A DNA stretch of 26,026 bases, from contig JAJJLU010000632.1 of NCBI GenBank assembly GCA_023807065.1, forward strand, positions 1 to 26,026. The letters run 5' to 3'. Under the pieces are notes generated by a model, which was given only the letters and a program-made list of their open reading frames with translations, ran no database searches and was not told the DNA's origin. The translations under genes were made by a program, and so were the position numbers. The stretch comes from Isotricha intestinalis (lineage: Eukaryota > Ciliophora > Litostomatea > Vestibuliferida > Isotrichidae). Of the stretch, positions 17,181 through 26,026 are shown in pieces (the first letter of the stretch is position 1; every line of letters begins with the position of its first letter).

Positions 17181-17568
17181 ATTACGGTATTCATCTTTTT
17201 AAGGGTATTAGTCTTTTTAACAGCAACACCCTATTTTTTAAACTTTTGCAAAAATGCCAATAATTTTAGTAAGGAACAACACATTTTTTTTACAAATTTT
17301 CGAAAAATCAAAAATAGTCTTAATAAGAGCAACATATATTCCAAATTATTTAGAGGATTAAAAATTTTCTTTTTTTTTTTTGCTTTTTTTGAATTTTTTA
17401 CATCAATATGATATATTAATAAGACTTATTTTTTTTGTCTTAATAAAAGAACATCTCAAAAAAAATTTTTCGTTTTTTTATAAATTTGTCTTAATATGAG
17501 CAACATATTATGTTTGCTTATTTTATACAATTTTGAGGTGTTGCTCTTAAAAAGACGAATACGGTAAT
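17181..17568. mobile_element. MITE-like non-autonomous element with terminal inverted repeats
   Basis: A 388-bp unit with no coding capacity. Its left end at 17181-17203 (starting ATTACGGTATTC) and right end at 17546-17568 (ending GAATACGGTAAT) are inverted copies matching at 21 of 23 bases. Just inside the left end a second copy, TATTAGTCTTTTTAACAGCA then ACACC (17206-17230), matches the right end even better, with AGCAACACC on both sides. Internal copies of a related word, GTCTTAATAAGAGCAACATA, lie at 17317-17337 and 17488-17508, with a more diverged one at 17437-17457. TIRs, small size and internal subrepeats are the marks of a MITE or foldback element. A TA dinucleotide within both ends could be a Tc1/mariner-type target duplication, but element borders cannot be fixed from one copy. 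The right end abuts the possible first exon of the helicase gene. Confidence 0.72.
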
Positions 17569-17887
17569 ATGAAATTTATTAAGTTATTAAAGAAAAAAAT
17601 TGTAAAATGTACAATTTTTCCAAAATAATTTTTTTAAACCATAATTTTAATATAAAATCTGGTTCATTAACAAAACTTTATAGTTGACAAGAAAAAATAT
17701 CAAAAATAAAATATATTCTTTTCATTCAACAAATATCAAATTATGATTATAGAAAAAATGTAATTAGTAAACTCTTTGATTTTCTTTTTTATTTTTTTTA
17801 TAAACAATTTAATTTTTTTAAAAACATTTCATTTTTATATTATATTAAAAAAAAATAGAAATAATTTGTACTTTAAAAATACGTTAG
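17569..17887 (+). other. Possible first exon and intron of the helicase gene
   Basis: The main helicase frame is closed upstream by a TAG at 17885-17887, with no ATG between. That TAG is the end of TTAG, a fitting 3' splice site. A candidate first exon is 17569-17601: an ATG directly after the inverted-repeat element, 11 codons, then a GTAAAA donor at 17602. Splicing to 17888 would join in phase 0 and give an intron of 286 bases. Other exons further upstream are possible, so this is a proposal only. Confidence 0.3.
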
Positions 17888-20800
17888 CAAAAATCATTGA
17901 AAAAAAATATTTTGGAATCAAAAATAAAAGATAACTTTAATAAAAAAATAGAACAATTAGAAGAGCTTTTTATAAATTCAATAAAACAATTTAAAAGTTT
18001 AAGTTCAAAATATAAGAAAGATAAAATAATATCAAATAAAGATATTTTTCAGTATATTTTATTTCACAACAGGAAAATACATTTTAATGATAACAATATA
18101 AATTCTTTAATTGTTTGGAAAAATCATAAATTCTCAAAACAATTTCTTGCAAATGAAGAAATAAATTATAATGATTTCCTTAAACCAATTTTTCATATTT
18201 TGATGGGAGATTTTTCTTCTGTGAAAAATTATAAAATATGTGAAAAAGATTTAAAATATTGTTGTATTTTTTCTTTAGCTTTACAAAATAATCGATTATT
18301 AATTTTCGTTATTTATTACCAAAGAACTCAATCAATTATAAATGAACATATTAAATTTTTAGATATAATTAATAAAGATTCACCAATTAATCCAATTAAA
18401 TATCAATTTTTATCATCTTTATCAAAAAATAATGAAAAATATCCTATTATTGAATTTGATGAATCTTCAATTTTATCAGGAAAAAATATTTTCTTTCAAA
18501 TTCATGGTTTTACAAAAGATGATATTAAAATACAATTCCCGTCTAATAATATATCAATAGAAAATCAACAATATTTTAAATTAGAAAAAGCAGGAGAAAA
18601 AGAAAATTATATTTTACAATTAAATCCAAGAGATTTTATATTATCCACAGAAAATTATCAATTAATTTATGAATGTGTAAATCAAAAATTTTTACCTATA
18701 ATCAAAGAAATGTTTATAAATGGAAAATTTGGAAAAACTTTATCTAATCAAGAAAAATTTTTAGTAAATACTTTAAAACCATTTTTATTATCTGGAAGAC
18801 CTGGAACAGGGAAAACAACTGTTATTTTATTTAAACTTTTTTGTAATTATATAAATTATCTTTTTAGAAGATCACTTATGATGAACAATCAAATATCTTT
18901 TGAAGCAATTAATTTATATTTAAAAGAAGAAGTTGATATTAAATCCCAATTTAAAATTTGTTTCACTTCTCTTAGTCATATTTTATGTGATGAAATTGAA
19001 AAAACTTTTATAAAAATGTTGGAAAATCAAGAATTAGATATTAATTATAATAGTTTAGATAAATTAGAATCTTCAAAAATAGATTCTTTTCGTGATATAA
19101 AATCTTATCCTATATTTTTTAATTTTAGAAAATTATTATTTTTAATTGATGGTTCTTTAACTTTTCAATTTTTCAGTAGAAGTCGATTAAGAAAATTTGA
19201 AGGACTTAATGAAGTTCAAAATGAATATTCTCCAAATTATATATATGAAGTAAACAACTATAAATATTATTTAATTGAAGAATTTTATATAAACAATAAT
19301 ATTAATTTTAATGATTATCCTACATTTCCTGGTTTTCATTTTTCTTCCTTCATTTTGAAAAATCCAATTTGTTCATCAACATATATATTAAAAGAATCAA
19401 ATGAAAACACTTTTATTGATTTTTATTCAAACTATGAAGGTAAAAGTTTGCAAAAAAATAAAAATAAAAGAAAAAAAAAGAAAAATTCTATTATTGATGA
19501 AGAAGAAAAAATAGAAGAAATAATTGATGAATTATCAGAATTAAATGTTTCTCCTATAGAAATATATGCTCAAATAAATTCAGTAATAAAAGGTTCTTTA
19601 TTTAGTCATTTATCATATAATAATTGTATATCAAGAGAAGAATATCATGAAAAAGGGAAAAAATTAACAGGTTTTGAAGAAAGAGAAAGAGATTTAATAT
19701 ATGATTTATATTTATATTATGATAAATATTTAAAGCAAGAAGGTTATTTTGATATTAATGATGTTGTTAATCATTGTATAAGACAATTTAAAATTGAATT
19801 TAAAGATAAAGCTCTTAAATTATTAGATTTTTTATTTATTGATGAAATTCAAGATTTAACAATCAATCAAATTTATTTATTAATTTTAATTACTAGATAT
19901 TCTAAAGTTTATGCCGGTGATACTTGTCAAACAATTTCTCCTATAAATAGATTTCGTTTTATTGATTTAAAAAATATATTTTATAATTTTGAAATAATTA
20001 TCCCAAATTATAATAAAATTAATGGAGCTTTATTATCATTAAATTATAGATTAAATTCTAAAGTTTTAAGATTAACTAATTTTTTCCAATATTTTATAAG
20101 AGAATTATTTCCTAATACTATTGATAAAATTCAAGATGATTTTTCTGTTAAAGTTACAAGTTTTATTCCAACTTTTGTAACAGATTTAGATTTTTTAATT
20201 GATCCTATTCATAAAAAAAAAGAAAGTTTTGAAGGAGAATTTTTTACTTTAAGTAATTATCATTGTTTTATTTGTAAAACTAGAAATGAAAGAGAATTAA
20301 TAAATAAAAAATATAATGAAGATATTAATGTGAATGATGTAATGAGCTGCAAAGGATTAGAATATGAAATAGTTGTGATATATAATTTCTTTACAAGTAT
20401 TGATGAAGAAGAAGAAAAAGAAAAAAACATTGACCCTAAAAAGATAATTATAGAAAAATTGAAAAATAGAAAAAAAAAGCAATTTAAAACTTATGAATCT
20501 ATTTTTGAATTTTTAATTAATAAAATTAATGATAAATTTGAAGATAAAAATATAAGTCATTTATCAAAAATATTAAATAATGAAAATTTATATGAAATAG
20601 CTTCATCTTTTGATGATTTTTATAAAGGAAAAAGCAATTACGAAATAATGAATCTTATAATCAATGAACATAAAAATTTTATTTATCCTTATTTTGAATC
20701 CTTTGAAATTGAACAATTTGATAAACATTTATTCTATCATTTTTGTTCAATATTAAAACAATTATATGTTATGATATCAAGAGCTCAAACTTTTTTAATT

Positions 20801-23800
20801 TTTTATGAAGAAAATCTACAATCAAGTTTTTTGAAATATTGTATTCAAAAAGGTTTAATTTCTACAAATAAGAAACAACTTGAAAAAGAAATTAAAAAAT
20901 ATTTTAGTGAATTTAAAAGGGTAATAAAAGATAAAAATATTTTTGAGAATAATGCTGATGAGCTATTAAAAAAAAGAAGATATAATGATGCAAAATATTT
21001 CTATTTAAAAGCAGAAAATAAACTTAAATATAATATATCGAATATATATGAAATATATGATAATATTAAATTAATGAATAAGGATAAATATAAAGAAGAA
21101 TTTAAAAAGATGAATGAATCTTTATTGGAATTAATTGTTGAAACAAATCAAATTGGACAATTCGAAGATAAAGATAGCATTCAAGCCTTTGCTTGTATTA
21201 ATTTAGGGAAATATGATGAAGGAATAAAACTTTATGAAAATGATAAAAAATATGATATAATTGCAGATATATATTTAAATGAATTAAAAGACATCAAAAA
21301 AGCTTTTGAAAATTATAAAAAATGTCATTTTCATATTAAAGCAATAAATTGTTTGATAGACATTAATGATTATGAAAATTTATATAATTATTTAAATGAA
21401 TTTTATGAAGAAATTGGTGATTTTGATTATCACTCTTATTTTAAAAATCATTTAGATAAATATATTAATTTACATTATCCTAAAGAACCAACATGTGAAT
21501 CATTTTTCTTTGATAAACTGTATATAATAAACAATCTAAATTACAAAATAAATCAATCAAAATTTATTTTAGATTTTTCGAATAAAAAAACTGAAAATTA
21601 TAAACCTATTTTTCCAAAAATGAAAAAAGAATACTATAAAAATATTTTCGCTATTTCAAAAAATGATATTGTTTTCGAGCATTCAGAAAAAGAAAAAACA
21701 AATTTCTCACTTATTAATTCATTATTTCAACAATATTATAATAATTTAATTATAAAAGAAGAAAAAAATGATGATTTTATATCAGAATGTAAACAAAGAT
21801 TGAGTGTTTCATATTTAGTTAATAATTTTATCAATGTTTTTTTTTATCATTCAAAAAATGATTGTATTTTATATATCATGAAATATCTTCCTCAATTATT
21901 TATAACAAAAACATATCATTTTAATCGAACTAATTTTTATTCTTTTTTTTTTAATGGTCAAAAAAACATATATTTGGAAGAATTTTTATTTAATTTAAAA
22001 TCAAAAATTATATCAACATTTATAGAATTAGGGAAACAAGGTCAATTTGAAATAGAAGAAATAAATTCAATTATGCTTAAAACTTTAATTGTAAACTCAC
22101 ATTTTTATTATATTGTGGATTTTATGAATTTAGAAAGTAAAATTTTATTACTTGGGGCAATGATGGGTAATAAATATTATTTACAAAATAATTTAAATTT
22201 AGATTCTTTTTCTCTAGATAAAAAATTATATATATTAAATGCTTATATTAGATTATATTTTGGGGAATATTATTATAACTTTAATTCAAGTTTTTATTTA
22301 AAATTTAAGAAATTTTTATCTTTTTTATCATACGATTATTATTTTAACTATGAAGAAATAATTCAATATATAAAAGAATTCAATAATTATATTATTCAAA
22401 AAGATTTATTTTTTTTTCAAGATGAAAATTTACATATTAAATATTTAGAAATTGGAAGTATTATATCTTTATTTATTTTTACTTCTTTTTCTCATAGATT
22501 CTTTAAAAATATTGAATTAAATAAAATTCTAGATTTATCACAACAATTGTATATTTTATTTAAAAATCTTGTTTCTTTTAAAGTTGATAAACAATCAAAA
22601 GAAAAGGAAATAGTATTATATTCTATTTTCAATTGTTTTGGTATAACTCCAATTATTGATTTTAATATTGTAGAAATGACATTATATTCTAATTTTAATT
22701 TTTGTCTCATTAATCAGTCATCACCGATAATGTCAAATAAAATAATAAATCAAAAAATATTATATGACAATAAAAAAGGAATTTTTGATTCTAATTGTGA
22801 AAATATTGTTTATTCATTTGACACAATATTTTACATTTTTTTAAAATATCTTTCAAATTTTACTTATCAATTAAATAAAATTTATTGTCAAAAAGAGCTT
22901 CAAAAGAATGATCAAAAGCAAATTAATCAAAATTCGAATAAAATAAAATCTAAAAAAAGTTTTTTTGAGAATTTCAAATTTTGTATCAACGAAAAAGAAA
23001 TTATTTTTGATTTTTTATTATATAAAAATGACTTTTTTAATAAATATGCTTTAAATATTTTTTCTGTTAAAATGTTCAATGACAAAAAAACTTGGTTTTT
23101 TTCAAAAAAAAATTATGGTTTAATTAAATTTATGTTTGATTTTATTTTATTATCCAAAGAAAATTTTCACAGCAATTATATTGTTTATATAAAAGATATT
23201 TTTTCTGATATTTATAATAGTATAAATTCTGAATCAGAAAATTGTGATTTATATTTATCATGTATTTATCTTCTTTTTGAATTATTCAACCATAAATTTA
23301 ATTTAAAATTTAGATTACCAATTCAATATGATTATATTTCTCACCATGAATATTTAAAACAGGTTGCTTTAACTTTTCCTTATTTTATTTTTTATCGGAT
23401 TAATATTTTATTTATTCATTTTCTTTATTTTTTTCCTAGTTATTTTGAAGAAGAATTAATAGAAGTTGATAATATATATTCAAATCATTTTCTCAATTTT
23501 GGTTCAATTGTATTAGATGAAAAAATAATTAATGATGACTTTTTTGAAGATTTTATAGATTTATTAAAATCATATAATTCAGGGATTTCTGGAATAATGA
23601 AATTTTTTAAGCAGGAAATTCTTGATAAAATTCATTGTAAAATAAAAAAATCTGACAATTACTTAATAGCTCAATATTTATATTATTCTGATTTTAAAAT
23701 AAGATTGAAAAAATTGAAAAAAACAATTATTAATTATAAAAAACATTTTAAAAATTCATTTAATAAATATCATAGAAAAAAAAGAAAAAAAATATATGAT

Positions 23801-24328
23801 TATTATCATGAATTTAAATATCATTATCCAATTAAAAGGTTTTTTTTAAATAACATATATGATCATATTCTTAATTGCAATATCTTTACAATTTATTTAA
23901 CTTTAAAAGATTTGCTAAATAATATTAAATCTCCATATTTAAAGAAATTAATTGAAATATTTACAAAAGAATTTGAAGAGAACAATTTATATTATTTAAC
24001 AATGAATTTTCTGAAAAAATTTAAATGGTTTAAAAAGAATTTTGAAGAAGATTATTTTTATTATTTTTCACCAAAAAAAATATATCGATTAAAAATCGAT
24101 GAGAAAAATCTTTTATCATTTATTTCTGATAATCAACAAAACAATAATAAAGATATTGAAATTGAATATGAATATTGGACACAAAGCTTTTTTTCTCTCT
24201 CTTTTGAAAAAACAAAAAATATAAAATTAAAATATTTTTTATTTCATCAATATAAAGAAAATAATAAATTGTTTGAAGATTGTGAAGTCATTTTAAATGA
24301 TATAAAAAAATCAAATATTTTATTCTAA
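17888..24328 (+). CDS. Giant TRANK1-like UvrD/Rep-fold (SF1) helicase with TPR-like region
   Basis: A protein of about 2145 residues (numbers count from a TTG at 17897). It carries a superfamily 1 helicase core split by insertions: Walker A GRPGTGKT (300-307), Walker B FIDEIQD (647-653), motif III-like YAGDTCQT (672-679), LNYR (715-718), motif V MSCKGLEYE (816-824) and motif VI YVMISRAQ (957-964). All key residues are present, so ATPase activity is likely. After about 990 come TPR-like helical repeats (ADELLKKRRYNDAKYFYLKA), then about 900 residues rich in Phe, Tyr, Ile, Asn and Lys without a known domain. This layout matches TRANK1 (TPR and ankyrin repeat protein) and its many fungal and protist relatives; I see no ankyrin repeats. 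Their function is poorly known; nucleic acid remodelling is inferred from the core. No in-frame ATG occurs before residue 103, yet the sequence before it looks coding, so an upstream exon is likely. Confidence 0.85.
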   Translation, partial: QKSLKKNILESKIKDNFNKKIEQLEELFINSIKQFKSLSSKYKKDKIISNKDIFQYILFHNRKIHFNDNNINSLIVWKNHKFSKQFLANEEINYNDFLKPIFHILMGDFSSVKNYKICEKDLKYCCIFSLALQNNRLLIFVIYYQRTQSIINEHIKFLDIINKDSPINPIKYQFLSSLSKNNEKYPIIEFDESSILSGKNIFFQIHGFTKDDIKIQFPSNNISIENQQYFKLEKAGEKENYILQLNPRDFILSTENYQLIYECVNQKFLPIIKEMFINGKFGKTLSNQEKFLVNTLKPFLLSGRPGTGKTTVILFKLFCNYINYLFRRSLMMNNQISFEAINLYLKEEVDIKSQFKICFTSLSHILCDEIEKTFIKMLENQELDINYNSLDKLESSKIDSFRDIKSYPIFFNFRKLLFLIDGSLTFQFFSRSRLRKFEGLNEVQNEYSPNYIYEVNNYKYYLIEEFYINNNINFNDYPTFPGFHFSSFILKNPICSSTYILKESNENTFIDFYSNYEGKSLQKNKNKRKKKKNSIIDEEEKIEEIIDELSELNVSPIEIYAQINSVIKGSLFSHLSYNNCISREEYHEKGKKLTGFEERERDLIYDLYLYYDKYLKQEGYFDINDVVNHCIRQFKIEFKDKALKLLDFLFIDEIQDLTINQIYLLILITRYSKVYAGDTCQTISPINRFRFIDLKNIFYNFEIIIPNYNKINGALLSLNYRLNSKVLRLTNFFQYFIRELFPNTIDKIQDDFSVKVTSFIPTFVTDLDFLIDPIHKKKESFEGEFFTLSNYHCFICKTRNERELINKKYNEDINVNDVMSCKGLEYEIVVIYNFFTSIDEEEEKEKNIDPKKIIIEKLKNRKKKQFKTYESIFEFLINKINDKFEDKNISHLSKILNNENLYEIASSFDDFYKGKSNYEIMNLIINEHKNFIYPYFESFEIEQFDKHLFYHFCSILKQLYVMISRAQTFLIFYEENLQSSFLKYCIQKGLISTNKKQLEKEIKKYFSEFKRVIKDKNIFENNADELLKKRRYNDAKYFYLKAENKLKYNISNIYEIYDNIKLMNKDKYKEEFKKMNESLLELIVETNQIGQFEDKDSIQAFACINLGKYDEGIKLYENDKKYDIIADIYLNELKDIKKAFENYKKCHFHIKAINCLIDINDYENLYNYLNEFYEEIGDFDYHSYFKNHLDKYINLHYPKEPTCESFFFDKLYIINNLNYKINQSKFILDFSNKKTENYKPIFPKMKKEYYKNIFAISKNDIVFEHSEKEKTNFSLINSLFQQYYNNLIIKEEKNDDFISECKQRLSVSYLVNNFINVFFYHSKNDCILYIMKYLPQLFITKTYHFNRTNFYSFFFNGQKNIYLEEFLFNLKSKIISTFIELGKQGQFEIEEINSIMLKTLIVNSHFYYIVDFMNLESKILLLGAMMGNKYYLQNNLNLDSFSLDKKLYILNAYIRLYFGEYYYNFNSSFYLKFKKFLSFLSYDYYFNYEEIIQYIKEFNNYIIQKDLFFFQDENLHIKYLEIGSIISLFIFTSFSHRFFKNIELNKILDLSQQLYILFKNLVSFKVDKQSKEKEIVLYSIFNCFGITPIIDFNIVEMTLYSNFNFCLINQSSPIMSNKIINQKILYDNKKGIFDSNCENIVYSFDTIFYIFLKYLSNFTYQLNKIYCQKELQKNDQKQINQNSNKIKSKKSFFENFKFCINEKEIIFDFLLYKNDFFNKYALNIFSVKMFNDKKTWFFSKKNYGLIKFMFDFILLSKENFHSNYIVYIKDIFSDIYNSINSESENCDLYLSCIYLLFELFNHKFNLKFRLPIQYDYISHHEYLKQVALTFPYFIFYRINILFIHFLYFFPSYFEEELIEVDNIYSNHFLNFGSIVLDEKIINDDFFEDFIDLLKSYNSGISGIMKFFKQEILDKIHCKIKKSDNYLIAQYLYYSDFKIRLKKLKKTIINYKKHFKNSFNKYHRKKRKKIYDYYHEFKYHYPIKRFFLNNIYDHILNCNIFTIYLTLKDLLNNIKSPYLKKLIEIFTKEFEENNLYYLTMNFLKKFKWFKKNFEEDYFYYFSPKKIYRLKIDEKNLLSFISDNQQNNNKDIEIEYEYWTQSFFSLSFEKTKNIKLKYFLFHQYKENNKLFEDCEVILNDIKKSNILF

Positions 24329-26026
24329 AACCATTTAATAAAGATAAATATTTATTATTGTTTGGAAACATTTAATTTTTAATGTGCTTTATCTAATTAA
24401 TTATAATAAAAATGGATTGAATTAAAGAATAATTATATGATAAAAAACTAAATAAAATTTGTTTTAACTTATGATTGTTTTAAGAATTTAGTTTTAAAAA
24501 TAAAATTATTTATATATAAAATAACATTATAATAAGAACATTTATATTTTATTTTTGTTCATCATATAACAATATTTATATTTTTTTTTCTTTTCTAGTT
24601 TTTTATAATGATAATAATTTCATTTTTATTTTAGAATATATAATTCCCTTAAGAACTATATTTTTGAGTGAATTCCATCATGTTTTTTTCGAAAAAAAGA
24701 AAATAATGAAAAACATAGATTTCCTCCTTTTATTCCATAAATTGCAATTATTTAAATTACTTTAACTTTTTTCTTTTTCCTTCATTTCACAAATTAAAAA
24801 AAAATCAATCTGAATATTTTAGCAAGCAATAGATCTTGTTGTATCTTCAAATCAATAAAACTAATATTATTTCCAATTAGTTTCTATATTCTCCAGTTTT
24901 CCATTTGAAATTAATGTTTTTTCTTGAAACACTCACACATTTTAAAATAATATTTTTTATTTTTTAAATTTATTTTATTTTATTTATATACTTTTCAATT
25001 TATTCTACTAAATACAAATATGAATATCATTAGATTTTAAATCTAATTTTGCATAATTTTGAATTCCATACCCTTATTTTTAAAAAGAATATTGAAAATA
25101 CAATTAATAAATTGTAATTTCATTATATTTTTTTTTCATAACTTATCTATTTTTGAAGAACCAACACAAGAAATAAATCAAGATGAGATAATTTATCAAA
25201 TTAAAACTTATTTCTTTTCAAGATAAGAAATGAAGGAAAAAATAAAAGGCAATAAAACAAGAGAGTAAGAAAAGTAATTCAATTCGCTTTGATTCAATAT
25301 CATTATTTATATGAATATGCAAATTAAATATATTAAACTTTATTATATATCAAAAATATTTACGAATATCTTTAAATAATCAATGACTTTTTTATTTAAT
25401 ATCGTTTATTATTCACTTTTTTCAACATATCTAAAAAATACCTAATTGTTGTCAATCTACTCAATGATTATATTTTCAATTTTTGATAATATAATATATA
25501 ACATACAAGAAAATAAGATAAACATTTACACAAAAATTTTGACATCCCTTTTATTATAATAAATCCAGAATTTTCTTTTGTTATTAATTCTTTGTTTCAA
25601 ATATATAAGTAAATTTACTATATATTAATAAAAATTAAAGAGAATAAAATTGATATTTGATATTTTATTATAAAAGAATAATATATCCTTCATTTAATTA
25701 ATCTAATTTTCTCTGCTAAAATTTCCAAATTTTTAAAAATTCTCAATATCATCATAAAAATATTTTTATTTGATACATAGGATATTTTTAATTAATTTAT
25801 TAAAAATCTGATTTTAGTAAAGAGAACGCATATTCAATTCCTATTAATTTATTTTTTTTTCTTATCAATAAATATTATATAATGAATTTTAAGTTTTTAA
25901 TAATCACAAAATTATTTTCTAATTTTCATATAATCATATCTATAAAGTTATAAAAAATGGCTTTTTTTTTTTTATTTATAACTTAAAAATTTAAAATTAT
26001 GAAAATAAAATAAGAAAAATTTTGAT
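24329..26026. other. Intergenic region to window end, no gene seen
   Basis: About 1.7 kb of AT-rich DNA downstream of the helicase gene. It contains A/T runs, a small palindrome TTTTTTTCGAAAAAAA near 24684-24700 and scattered richer patches (for example 24720-24800 and 25150-25270). No ORF with coding character, RNA gene or convincing long repeat was found. A promoter or UTR of a gene beyond the window is possible. Confidence 0.5.

Noticed and set aside
22492..22710. 72-residue - strand ORF inside the helicase gene
   Set aside because: Antisense to a clear long reading frame, with no coding character of its own.

Overview
The window is very AT-rich nuclear DNA from a eukaryote, with G+C by eye well under a quarter. 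It has compact, mostly intron-free genes, long Asn-rich and Asn/Lys-rich stretches inside proteins, and intergenic regions of nearly pure A/T. The standard genetic code fits: eight of the nine larger genes end in TAA and one (12451-13491) ends in TGA, so TAA and TGA cannot be reassigned here. A flagellar microtubule protein, a fungal-type Golgi protein (TVP23), a TRANK1-like UvrD-fold helicase and a bacterial or phage-like tail-fibre domain together suggest a zoosporic, chytrid-like organism. My best guess is an anaerobic gut fungus (Neocallimastigomycota). An AT-rich flagellated protist is the main alternative, so treat the taxonomy as inference.

Layout, left to right. Positions 1-30 are four copies of a CCCCAAT-type heptamer in the orientation expected of a left chromosome end, so the window may start at a telomere. 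The next 2.3 kb is sparse and subtelomere-like. It holds a 60-residue secreted peptide with mirror-symmetric cysteines (+, 161-343), a small tail-fibre-like domain ORF (-, 1159-1515, frame open further upstream) and short decayed-looking coding fragments. Then come three + strand genes: a kinesin-8 motor (2310-5033), a multi-pass membrane protein of unknown role (5150-6262) and TVP23 (6772-7443). Five - strand genes follow: a TPR-glycosyltransferase fusion (7551-9032), a small membrane protein with a Cys cluster (9998-10495), retromer subunit VPS26 (11069-12319), an unrecognised coiled-coil/Asn-rich protein (12451-13491) and the flagellar protein CFAP210 (14635-16068). A 388-bp element with terminal inverted repeats (17181-17568) lies just upstream of a + strand gene for a giant TRANK1-like superfamily 1 helicase (17888-24328). 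The last 1.7 kb shows no gene.

The genes do not form one pathway. TVP23 and VPS26 both serve Golgi/endosome trafficking. CFAP210 and kinesin-8 both act on microtubules (axoneme, and spindle or cytoplasmic array). The most interesting parts are the possible novel telomere repeat, the symmetric cysteine peptide, the apparently transferred tail-fibre domain, and the inverted-repeat element abutting a helicase gene that has no ATG in its main frame. I saw no rRNA, tRNA, CRISPR array or bacterial-style operon signal.
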